The position numbers and the translations under genes were made by a program. DNA of 64,000 nt from Euleptes europaea (Eukaryota; Chordata; Lepidosauria; Squamata; Sphaerodactylidae): positions 5,145,970 through 5,209,969 of the forward strand of contig NC_079332.1 of assembly GCF_029931775.1 (NCBI RefSeq), written 5' to 3'. A model generated the notes under the pieces. The model had not been told where the DNA came from, did no database searches, and saw only the letters and a list, made by a program, of their open reading frames with translations. Shown here one piece after another: positions 11,503 to 20,789 of the stretch (within the stretch, counting starts at the first letter, position 1; each line of letters begins with the position of its first letter).

Positions 11503-11926
11503 AGGGTTGCCAACCTCCAGGCAGGGCCTGGATGTCTCCCAGAATTACAGCTAGGGTTGCCCCCTTCACCACTAGTGGAAGGTTTGTGGGGCGGATCCTG
11601 AGGAGGGGCTGAGTTTGGGGAGGGACTTCAATACCATAGAGTCCAATTGCCAAAGCGGCCATTTTCTCCAGGTGAACTGATCTCTATCGACTGGAGATCA
11701 GTTGTAATAGCAGGAGATATCCAGCTAGTACCTGGAGGTTGGCAACCCTAATTACAACTGATCTCCACACTATAAATCAGTTTCACTGGAGAAAATGGCT
11801 GCTTTGGACAGTAGTTTCTATGAGGATACACCCTTCCGAGATCCCTCCCTTTGCCAAACCCCAACTTCCCCAGGGCTTCGTCCCCAAATTTCCAGGCACT
11901 TCCCAACCCAGAGCTGGCTACTCTAG
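11503..11926 (+). mobile_element. hAT-like MITE interrupted by a copy of itself
   Basis: Outer copy: TAGGGTTGCCAACCTCCAGG at 11503 through to an 'agctggctactctag' end near 11926. It is interrupted by a reverse copy at 11552-11750 and resumes with ttacaactgatctcc. Confidence 0.85.
11552..11750 (-). mobile_element. hAT-like MITE, inner reverse copy
   Basis: 199 bp from TAGGGTTGCC to GGCAACCCTA. Flanking 8-mers are attacagc (11544-11551) and attacaac (11751-11758), one mismatch apart; attacaac is the sequence expected in the outer element, so this is a genuine 8-bp target duplication. Confidence 0.9.
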
Positions 11927-12235
11927 CAGCCGGGTTGCCAACTTTTCAACCTGCTGTGGGCGCTGTGCTTTGAATAGCAGCTTGGAAGTGCTGGCGTTAG
12001 CAAGAGGCATGTTTGTATCATGAAAAGCTCCGCCTGCTGATTTCTTCCTTTCAGGAAAAAAAAAGAGTGGTTAAAAGCACAGGAGCTGGCCAGGCTGGTT
12101 TTTTTTTCTGGTCAGTTGGCAATGCCTTTCCTACCTGCTGTGTTTTCCACAGACAAACCTTTGTGGGTGTTGGTTGCTGTATTGCTTCTAGGTCTGATGG
12201 TTTTTTATTTGCTGCCTGAGTCTGTTTTTTTTTAA

Positions 12236-12256
12236 ATTATTATTATTATTATTACA
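12236..12256. repeat. (TTA)n microsatellite
   Basis: Seven TTA/ATT units after a T run. Confidence 0.9.
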
Positions 12257-12346
12257 GCTGGATTCGAGTCCACTAGCACCTTAGAAAACCACAAGAGTTT
12301 CAGGGTATAAGCTTTCGAGAGTCAAAACTCCCTTATCAGATACTGG

Positions 12347-12794
12347 GTATGTTTAGCCTGAAGAGGAGAAGGCAGAGGGGGATATGATAACCATCTTCAA
12401 GTACCTGAAGGGTTGTCATATAGAGGAGGGTGCTGTGTTGTTTTCTGTTGCCCCAGAAGGTCGGACCAGAAACAATGGGTTGAAATTAAATCAAAAGAGT
12501 TTCAGTCTAGACAGTAGGAAGAATTTTCTGACAGTTCGAGCGGTTCCTCAGTGGAACAGGCTTCCTCGGGAGGTGGTGAGCTCTCCTTCCCTGGAGGTTT
12601 TTAAGCAGAGGCTAGATGGCCATCTGTCAGCAATGCTGATTCTATGATCTTGGGCAGTTCATGGGAGGGAGGGCATCTTGGCCATCTTCTAGGGGTCACT
12701 GGGGGTGTGTGGGAGAGGTAGTTGTGAGTTTCCTGCATTGTGCAGGGGGTTGGACTAGATGACCCTGGTGGTCCCTTTCAACTCTATGATTCTA
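12347..12794 (+). mobile_element. CR1-type LINE 3' end
   Basis: The 3' region only. It runs from gtttagcctgaagaggagaa through 'ttcctcgggaggtggtgagc' to the terminal 'caactctatgattct'. The short reading frame in it (12384-12647) is LINE sequence, not a host gene. The same 3' end is at 6661-6745 and 18871-19232 in reverse. Confidence 0.9.
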
Positions 12795-12939
12795 CCTAAA
12801 AACCATAATTCGTCAGGCCTGGTGGATCAAACCGGGCAGCAAATGTACATGTTCGCTTGGATTTTACTCGCCCCGTTTTTAGTATATGTGTGTGAACCGT
12901 CCCTCTGTTTCAAAAGGACTTTGGGATCGACCGGTTACA

Positions 12940-13403
12940 CATTTTTACCATGGGGGGGGGGAGTTCTCCTGAGCGAGGCCCAACGCAAAGGAACGGGACC
13001 CCGCGCGAGATCCGAGCCACAGCAGCTTTTCGAACCGACAACGGGTCAGAAATAGAGGCTCCCCTGAGGAAAAGTCACGCGGCGTCTGAAATAGAAGACA
13101 GGGCGGGGGGTGGCGGCGGCGGGGGGGAGTCGCCTGTTTCCAAGGGTGTCCTTGCCAGATGGGCACTCTGCTGCTGCAAATGCCCCACGGGCAGAGGGCA
13201 TAAATATTTATGGTCGGGTTTATTTTTATTCCTCTGTTGATGCTCTACGTTCAGGGTTGTTGTGGTTCTGGAAAGGCTGTCGGCCCTGGGCGGCGCTCCC
13301 GGAATCCGTCCGTCGATCCGCAGGTGAAGATCGGGACCCGCTTATATATCCTTGTTCTGCTGGAGGGGCCGAGGCCTCCTCTTCCGAAAGCGTGCGTTCC
13401 ACC
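12940..13403. other. GC-rich unique block, possible regulatory or untranslated sequence
   Basis: A CpG-containing stretch with a G run (12952-12961) and a GGC/GGT-rich tract near 13105-13130. An unusual AT-rich patch follows (cataaatatttatggtcggg, 13200-13219). No repeat recognised and no domain in any frame. A noncoding FBXL16 first exon could lie here, but nothing proves it. Confidence 0.3.
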
Positions 13404-13619
13404 TAGGGTTGCCAACCTCCAGGTGGTGGCTGGGGAATCTCCTGCTATTACAACTGAGGTCCAGGCGACAGAGGTCAGTTCCCCTGGAGAAAAAGGCTGT
13501 TTCGGAAGGTGGGCTCTGTGTCATTATACCCCATTGAAGCCCCTCCCCCCAGCCCCACCCTCCTCAAGCTCCACCTCCAAAATTTCCAGGTATTTCCCAA
13601 CCCAGAACTGGCAACCCTA
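13404..13619 (+). mobile_element. hAT-like MITE, full length
   Basis: TAGGGTTGCCAACCTCCAGG to CTGGCAACCCTA, 216 bp. Flanks are gttccacc (13396-13403) and gttctact (13620-13627), an 8-bp duplication with two C/T differences. Confidence 0.88.
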
Positions 13620-14014
13620 GTTCTACTGCTGAGCCAAGGACCTTCCACAACAGCCTATGTTTGAACATGTGAAATTGCCTTCTTCTGTAACAAGGGCTAC
13701 CGGGCCCAGTTTGCTCCTGGCCTCCAGCTGCTCTTTTGGGCCACCAGGAACATTCCCTGTTAGGTTAAGGTTCGGTCCACTCCTGCTGCAGGGAGTGCCT
13801 TGTGGGTGCCAAACCTCTCAAGATCTGCTGCTCCTCTGGACTCTATGGAAGAAAAGGAATCCCTATGCTTTCCGTTAAAGAAAAATGAATTGTAATTACA
13901 TTGCTAGCTGCCAGAACGGAAGCAGAAAGGCAGTCAAATTCAGCAGTCCATCCCATGAAATACCAAAGCAATGAAAGCGTTAACTTTTAGTAGGACCCTC
14001 TGCCCTGTTGTCTG

Positions 14015-14640
14015 TTGAAAGTATGTTGAAGAATTTCTATTCCTTGGCTCCATCATCAACCAAAAGGGAGACTGCAGCCAAGAAATCAGAAGGAGATTAA
14101 GACTGGGAAGGGCAGCCATGAAGGAGCTAGAAAATATTCTCAAGTGTAAGGATGTATCACTGGCAACCAAGATCAGGTTAATTCATGCCATCATATTCCA
14201 TATTACTATGTATGGGTGTGAAAGCTGGACATTGAAGAAAGCTGATAGGAAGAAAGTAGATTCCTTTGAAATGTGGTGTTGGAGGAGAGTGTTACAGATA
14301 CCGTGGACCGCCAAAAAAACAAATCAGTGGGTTGCAGATCAAATCAAGCCTGAACTGACCTTAGAAGCTAAAATGACTAAACTGAGGCTATCGTATTTTG
14401 GTCACATTATGAGAAGACAAGAGTCACTGGAAAAGACAGTCGTGCTAGGAAAGGTTGAGGGCAGCAGGAAAAGAGGAAGACCCAACAAGAGATGGACTGA
14501 CTCTATAAAGGAAGCCACAGCCCTCAATTTGCAAGACCTGAGCAAGGCTGTCAAAGACAGGACATTTTGGAGGACATTGATTCATAGGGAAAGCCATGAG
14601 TCAGAATCGACTTGTCGGCACTTAACACACACACACACAC
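14015..14640 (+). mobile_element. Bov-B/RTE LINE, C-terminal RT region and 3' end
   Basis: 5'-truncated. Continuous frame from about 14028 to the tail at 14640, encoding the C-terminus typical of RTE/Bov-B polyproteins (MYGCESWTLKKADRKK, MWCWRRVLQIPWTAKKTNQ, YFGHIMRRQESLEKTV, GSRKRGRPNKRWTDSIKEA). It ends with cgacttgtcggcacttaa and a CA microsatellite. Confidence 0.93.
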
Positions 14641-14642
14641 AC

Positions 14643-14838
14643 TGCCCTTACCTGGATGGCCCAGGTCAGATCTTGGAAGCCAAGCAGGGTCAACCCTGGT
14701 TAGTATTTGGATGGAAGACCACCAGGGAAGCCCAGGGTTGCTACGCAGAGGCAGGCAATGGCAAACCGCCTCTGAACTTCTCCGGCCTTGAAAACCCTAC
14801 AGGGTTGCCATAAGTCGGCTGCAACTTGACTGCCCTTT
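14643..14838 (+). repeat. 5S-rRNA-derived SINE
   Basis: gatcttggaagccaagcagg and ttagtatttggatggaagac are the 5S rRNA internal promoter. The body 'aggcaggcaatggcaaacc' follows, then the tail 'gccataagtcggctgcaact'. It directly follows the Bov-B tail. Confidence 0.85.
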
Positions 14839-15064
14839 CCACCACCAGAAGGACCATCTAAATATCACAAAAATAATGAGACACGTTTTAAGTTCCCCAG
14901 AACTGTTCTTCAGGGTGAATGTCAAGCGCATTTGTAAAAGAAGAAGAAGAAGGGGAGGCAGAGAGGAAATACCTTTTGGGCACAAAAAGGAAAGCTTAAG
15001 TTGCAGATTGTAACACTCTGAAGATGGAGCAGAGGAGGGACGATGCGGTCTCAATTAGGTTGAG

Positions 15065-15320
15065 TCCTAGCTACTTGCAAAAAAAAAGGCCTCTGGTGTA
15101 ACAAGAAATGCTTTCCCTTTGAAAATGTAAATGCCAGCATTTATTCAGCTCTGTCTCCAGCACTAATGAGAACACGTGGAACTCTTTGTAAGGCCGAGAG
15201 CGGAAGCAGGCAGGAGAGGAAACATGGTTGTCATTATATTGGCCAAGAAAAAGTTTCATTTTAGAAAGGGTGCCGAGGACAGTGCCTAGAGAAGCCAAAT
15301 TTGGTAGAGTTTCTTATTTG
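15065..15320. other. Unique non-coding stretch
   Basis: No repeat words recognised and no coding signal. A possible non-coding element in the FBXL16 upstream region. Confidence 0.3.
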
Positions 15321-15339
15321 ATTTGTTTGTTTTACTTCA

Positions 15340-15685
15340 TTTATACCATGCCTTTTGCTCCAACGGGGACCCAAAGTGAGTTACATTGTTCTCCTCTCTC
15401 TCCTCTTTTCCTGCTTCCTCCCTTCCGCCCACCAGCCTTCCCTGCCCTCCCCTCTTCAGCTTATTTAAGCTATTTATACCTTACTTTGCTCCCCAATGGG
15501 AACCCGAAGCGGCTTGCTTCGTTCTCCTCTCCTCCACTGTTTCTTTACATCAACCCTGTGAGGCTGGCCAGGCTGAGACTGGCCCAAGGTCACCCAGCAA
15601 GCTTCCATGGCAGAGTGGGGATTCGAACCCGGGTCTCCCAGATCCTGTTCTGGCACTCTGACCGCTACAAACACACTGGCTCTCA
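15340..15685 (-). repeat. Diverged tRNA-derived SINE, two partial reverse copies
   Basis: 15460-15685 runs from the tail (gggaacccgaagcggcttgc) to the tRNA head (tggcactctgaccgctac). 15340-15455 repeats its tail part. A similar copy is at 57800-58010. Confidence 0.7.
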
Positions 15686-15799
15686 GTGTGGTCGGAGTCC
15701 ACGTCTCCCCTATCAACAACGTCCTGTTGTTGGGTGGTAGAAGGTCAGATTCCTCCGGACTTAGGAGTCTCCTCTTGGAGTCAGCGTTCTCCAAAGTAG

Positions 15800-16268
15800 A
15801 CATTACACATTAGGGCTTTGCAGCCATCTCAAAGAGGAAAAAATAAATCTTGTGTACATCTGTTCTCGCACTGAGAATCACTGTCTGGGCATGCAAGCAT
15901 GCTCGCACATGTGCACATGCTTCTCACCCACTATAACACATAGCTGAAAGCTATTCTTAGCCAGTCACCACTGAATTCATTTCGAGCGTTTGTCCTGTGC
16001 CGGCTTTCTGCGGGGTAATCAACAAATCGTAGCAGTTTCCTTTTTTAAAAATGTAAACCTTCAATGGAACATTCAGTCTAGTAACTGATCTGCTGGTACT
16101 TAGTTCAAAAAATATCCAACAATGTTTACTATCTTGATAGGCCGTTGCTTTTTTCCCGGGAGTATATTCACACTGCGGCAGGAGTTGAGTGACTTCAGTC
16201 TTGGGCGGCCTGCTCGTTTTCTTACTAGAACCCCAGTGGCCCCCCAGCATGTTTAAAATGTGCAACGT
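15800..16268. other. Unique non-coding stretch
   Basis: AT-rich, no known repeat and no exon recognised. Confidence 0.3.
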
Positions 16269-16269
16269 A

Positions 16270-16850
16270 AGCATGGGTTTTTCAGGATTTTTTAAGAGTT
16301 ATGGCATACCTGATCATGAGAAGACAAGAAACGCAGGAAAATACAATGCTAGGAGAAGTAGAAGGCAGCAGGAAAAGAGGAAGACCCAACGTGAGATGGA
16401 TGGACTCAATGAAGGAATCCGCCGTCTTCTGTTCCCAAGTCCCACGTCAGGCTGTGAACGATGATAGGTTTTGGAGGGAGGAAGAAGAAGAAGAGTTGGA
16501 TTTTATATGCCGACTTTCTCTACCACTTAAGGGAGAATCAAACTGGCTTACAATCACCTTCCCTTCCCCTCCCCACAACAGACACCCTGGGAGGTAGGTG
16601 GGGCTGAGAGAGCTCTATCAGAGCTGTGACTAGTTCAAGGTCACCCAGCTGGCGTCATGTGGAGGAGTGGGGAAACAAATCCAGTTCACCAGATTAGCCT
16701 CCACTGCTCATGTGGAGGAGTGGGGTATCCAACCCAGTTCTCCAGAGTCCACCGCTCCAAACCGCCACTCTTAACCACTACACCACGCTGGCTCATTAAT
16801 TCATAGAGTCACCATAAGTTGGAAACTACTCAACAGTGCATAACACACGC
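16270..16850 (+). mobile_element. Bov-B/RTE LINE 3' fragment split by a Sauria-type SINE
   Basis: 16270-16477 matches the LINE words 'gaggaagacccaac' and 'gagatggatggactcaatga'. 16797-16850 is its tail (attcatagagtcaccataag). The SINE at 16478-16796 lies between them. Confidence 0.85.
16478..16796 (-). repeat. Sauria-type SINE nested in a Bov-B LINE
   Basis: Full-length reverse copy from gaagaagaagagttgg to ccactacaccacgctggctc. Confidence 0.9.
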
Positions 16851-16869
16851 ACGTGGCATACCTCATCTG

Positions 16870-16925
16870 TAGGGTTGCCAACTGCCAGGTAGTAGCAGGA
16901 GATTTCCTGCTAATACAACAGAATT
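16870..16925 (+). mobile_element. hAT-like MITE, 5' fragment
   Basis: TAGGGTTGCCAACTGCC start, lost after 'cctgctaatacaacag'. Confidence 0.7.
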
Positions 16926-17613
16926 ATTTCCATGAATGGATATTTGTAACTCTGTATGGAATATTGTTATTGGTTCCATGTGAATCTGAGTTGCAAACAC
17001 TGTGAATAACTTTGGTGAATTGGTAACTTTTGTAATATAAGTTCATGTATGTTTAGACACAGCCTGAGTTGCCCTTTTTGTTTGGTTGTAATTACAAGTA
17101 GTGCAACTATAGTTCCATCCATTTATTCTGGTACATAAGCACATGCTAGCAAAACGTTTGAAAGGGCAAAACCCACCCCCACCCCCGCAGGAAAAAAAAT
17201 CACTCCAAAAGGTGAAACAGGGACAGCATTTCTTTCTCTGTACTGTCTCTTCTAATAAACTTGCAAAGAGGGCACCCTCCTTTCTCCGCTCCCCTCCGTC
17301 TCTTCTAAATGCAGATTTCTGCGTTGTTGATTGGAGAGTTATAATCTAGAAGATGATTCTTCCTCTTCTGTTTATCTTCACTGGCTTCCTGGCAAATTAC
17401 CGAATTAACTTTGTTTCCAACATTACGCCGCCATTTGCGGTGTAATGATCGTTGCTGTTATAAGGATCCCAGAGGGGGTAGCTATCTGAGCAAAAAAACC
17501 AAACAGGAGCGTCGTGGCACCTGAAAAAGTCGCCAGCTTTTACTGTAGCGTTAGCCGCCGTAGACTGGAGCCCCCTTTTGGCAGATGCCTGCAGCGGCCC
17601 TCACTGCATAGAC

Positions 17614-18029
17614 CAGTGGTTCCCAAAGTGGGCAGTACCACCCCCTGCGAGGCGGTGGGATTACCTAGGGGTAGGGTTGCCAACCTCCAGGTGGTAGCTG
17701 GCAATCTCCTGCTATTACAACTGATCTCCAGCCGATAGAAATCAGCTCGCCCGGAGAAAATGGCCGGTTTGGCAATTGGACTCTATGGCATTGAAGCCCC
17801 TCCCCTCCCCAAACCCCACCCTCCTTAGGCTCCACCCCAAAAACCTCCCACCGGTCGTGAAGAGGGACCTGGCAACCCTACCTAGGGGGGCACTAAGAGG
17901 CAAGGGGGCAGCAGGGGGGTGCTAGAGGTGGGCCCCTTCAACTGTGCTGTTTGGATAGGGTAGGGGGTGCTCTGGGGTAGAGTTTGTGGAACCAAGGGGG
18001 CGGTGGCCCGAAAAGTTTGGGAAGAACTG
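17614..18029 (+). mobile_element. hAT-type nonautonomous transposon (cagtggttccc)
   Basis: Begins CAGTGGTTCCCAAAGTGGGC and ends AAGTTTGGGAAGAACTG, inverted-repeat termini of the hAT-Charlie kind. It is flanked by perfect 8-bp duplications gcatagac at 17606-17613 and 18030-18037. About 198 bp once the inner insertion is removed. Confidence 0.93.
17672..17881 (+). mobile_element. hAT-like MITE nested inside another hAT element
   Basis: TAGGGTTGCCAACCTCCAGG to CTGGCAACCCTA, 210 bp. Perfect 8-bp duplications cctagggg flank it at 17664-17671 and 17882-17889. It is the clearest copy of the family. Confidence 0.95.
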
Positions 18030-18039
18030 GCATAGACAT

Positions 18040-18560
18040 TTGTAGTGATAGTGATAAAGTATATTGTCTGCAGCTGAAGACCATCACAATTCTCCATACA
18101 AAACATTAAAATAACATAAAAACATTAAAATAACTTTAAAACAGTCTGACCTGCAAGAAACTAGTATTTAAATATGTTAAGTTCCCTGATTAAAAACAGC
18201 TATAGCTCGGATTTTTTTAGCTGCTAAAGCAAAGAACGACACTTTGTAGGAAACATCAGGATTGGCGTCTGATAGGAGAAAGAGCAGCTTCTCTGGATCT
18301 GGGGAAAGATTTAGGCCCTTTAGAAACGCTCCAAGAAATTTGAGTCTGGGCTCTGTGTAAAGAGGACAGAATAAGGTGTAATGAATGAGGTCCTCTGGAG
18401 CGGTCCCACAAATACATAGGCGAGAGGCCTGTGGTGTTCGGGAGTATCGTCCAGCTATCCAAGCCGTTAACATGATTTGAAACTGGAGGGAGGTAAAAGC
18501 TATTCTGAGGTTATGGAAGGGGATACTGACCAGGTATGAAGCTCTGACATGATCCCTTTT
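18040..18560 (-). mobile_element. Non-LTR retrotransposon fragment with C-terminal zinc-knuckle region
   Basis: The reverse frame at 18177-18473 reads RLCICGTAPEDLIHYTLFCP, a Cys-x-Cys...His...Cys knuckle like those at the C-terminus of Jockey/R1/CR1-group LINE polyproteins. The clade is uncertain. Confidence 0.6.
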
Positions 18561-18870
18561 AAACCATGTTTAAACCATGGTGACATAGACATTGAGCATA
18601 AGCTTTCATGGTTTACAGCCCTCTTTCACAAATGCCTGTAAGTGGGTGTTTCACCAGGCTGGCATTTAGCTTATGCTTTTGTGCTCTAGAGCCTATTTTG
18701 GCAGTTACCTGAGCCCCACTACAAGCAACCCACAGAGTAACGTCCAGTCCGTGGATGCTTGTGCGAGAATAAAAAACCAGTTAGTCTTTAAGGTGCTGGA
18801 AGACTTCCAGATTTCATTTTGATCTGCCTGTACGAACTGGGCTTCTAAAAAAAAAATAGAGGCGATTTCG

Positions 18871-19232
18871 ATCATAGAATCATAGAGTTGGAAGGGACCA
18901 CCAGGGTCGTCTACTCCAACCCCCTGCACAATGCAAGACATTCACAACTACCTCCTCCACACACACCCAGTGCCCAGAAGATGGCCAAGATGACCTCCTT
19001 CTCATGAACTGCCTAAGTTCATAGAATCAGCATTGCTGACAGGTGGCCATCTAGCCTCTGCTTAAAAACCTCCAGGGAAGGAAAGATCACCACCTCCCGA
19101 GGAAGCCTGTTCCACTGGGGAACCGCTCTAACTGTTAGAAAATTCTTCCTAATATCTAGATGGAAACTCTTCTGATTTAATTTTAACCCGTTGGTTCTGG
19201 TCCGACCTTCTGCGGCAACAGAAAACAAAATT
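18871..19232 (-). mobile_element. CR1-type LINE 3' end
   Basis: Reverse copy of the family at 12347-12794: atcatagaatcatagagttg through 'ccgaggaagcctgttccact' to 'tctgcggcaacagaaaac'. Confidence 0.9.
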
Positions 19233-19234
19233 CC

Positions 19235-19660
19235 CCATATCGCATCTAGCTTGCCCTACAGCAAATGAGTTTTGAAAGGGAGGATGATCTACGTTTGGTT
19301 CCTAAATGCAGGATGGGCCTTTGAAGGGGTGGGGAACACCCCGGGCAAATTGGCTTCAGATGTATTTCCTATCAATTATGTAGCTTCGCAAGCTGATCAA
19401 AAATTTTACTTCACTGGAAGTACAAATTAAGCCTGTAGGGCTGAAAGCCGTAGATCGCATAGAGCGGCGTATGCAAATCAACTCGAAAGGCCTTCTCAGG
19501 GTATGCAAAAGAGCCCAAGTGTTGGATTAATACGCTTCTTGCTCAGATGCATCCTCTTCATGGTTAAGTAGCGGCTTCATTCTGACTGTCAAATCTGGAG
19601 AGGCATATGGGAAACTTTCTGCCCTTCTCAACAGAATGATGAATCCAGACGTCTGTCAGT
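19235..19660. promoter_or_regulatory. Unique AT-rich block with homeodomain/octamer-like sites, candidate enhancer
   Basis: No repeat words. A perfect octamer ATGCAAAT is at 19471-19478, with TCAATTATG near 19372 and ATTAATACG near 19526. It lies 1.3 kb upstream of the first FBXL16 coding exon. The regulatory role is inference only. Confidence 0.3.
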
Positions 19661-19897
19661 CACGTGGCAAAAGCAAAAGAGTGTTTGGGAGTATTTTTTT
19701 GTTTTTGCAAAACAGGTTCTGAGCTGCAACGGAGTGGAGATCTCTGGGATTTCAGAAGTGGTGTCCTCAAAGCGCCTCGGCCGAACCTAACGTGCATCCG
19801 TGCCGATACTCAGAGATGGGAGCACAGTGGGGAACCAGAGAGACCTGTTCAGGACATCACAGTGATTGACTGTCACACAAACCGTACAGGGAGATGT

Positions 19898-20060
19898 GTG
19901 GGTGTGTTTTGCCCTCAAGTCACGACTGACATATGGCGGCCCTACAGGGTTTTCAAGGCAACAGACGTTGGGACGGGAGCTGCCGTTGCCTGCCTGCGCT
20001 TCACGGCCCTGTTATGCCTTGGAGGTCTCCCCTCCAAATACTAGCCAGGGTCAGGGCTGG
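19898..20060 (-). repeat. 5S-rRNA-derived SINE, diverged
   Basis: tcacgactgacatatggcgg, 'ctacagggttttcaaggcaa' and 'ggtctcccctccaaatacta' match the reverse body of the 5S-derived SINE. Confidence 0.7.
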
Positions 20061-20321
20061 GAGTGTCACCCAGCAAGCTTCCATTGCGTGAGTGGAGATT
20101 TGCATCTGGGATTCCCATAGGGTTGCCTTGCTCTGGGTTGGCAAACCCCCGGGAGATTTGGCCATAGGAAAGGAAAGGACCTTGCCCATGATGCTCAGCT
20201 GCCACGAGAGGGCGCCCGAGGCAAAGCAATGGGCTAAGCATATTGCTAAAGCTTCACTGAGTGGCTTGACATCTTAAAGCAGATCCTGGAAGGGGGTGGG
20301 GGCTACAGTTGGGGAGATGCC

Positions 20322-20388
20322 AGGTGTTGAACCTGGGACCTTCTGCATGCCAAGCAGATGCTCTACCACTGAGCCACAGCCCCTCCCC
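20322..20388 (-). repeat. tRNA-Ala SINE, head only
   Basis: Reverse tRNA-like head from ggagatgccagg to gagccacagcccctcccc, directly followed by a full copy. Confidence 0.85.
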
Positions 20389-20390
20389 AT

Positions 20391-20602
20391 AACACATGAA
20401 GCTGCCTTATCCTGAATCAGACCCCTGGTCTATCAAAGTCAGTATTGTCTACTCAGACTGGCAGCGGCTCTCCAGGGTCTCAGGCTGAGGTCTTTCACAT
20501 CACCTACTTGCCTAGTCCCTTTAACTGGAGATGCCAGGGATTGAACCTGGGACCTTCTGCATGCCAAGCAGATGCTCTACCACTGAGCCACAGCCCCTCC
20601 CC
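20391..20602 (-). repeat. tRNA-Ala-derived SINE
   Basis: Full-length reverse copy 170 bp upstream of the first FBXL16 coding exon. Confidence 0.92.
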
Positions 20603-20789
20603 TACCACAGCAGCTCCAGATGGTGCCTAGGATGCCCGATCTAGTAGGCAACACTGTTTCCCATTGCTTTGTTTGTGGGCTGTTGGTGGTGGGCCAAAGA
20701 GGGGAGGGGGAACTCCTCTTGTTCCCCAAAACCTGGATTCGGCCCTGCCTAACACCCTTCTCCCTTATGTTTCAGAGTGACCTTGGAAG

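Noticed and set aside
12384-12647. 87-codon open frame as a small gene
   Set aside because: It lies within a CR1 3' end; the same peptide appears in reverse at 19019-19228.
14118-14813. 231-codon open frame as a host gene
   Set aside because: Its sequence is the Bov-B/RTE LINE C-terminus followed by a 5S-derived SINE.
18177-18473. Host zinc-finger protein on the minus strand
   Set aside because: The Cys-His knuckle and surrounding words fit a non-LTR retrotransposon C-terminus, and no start or neighbouring exons are seen.
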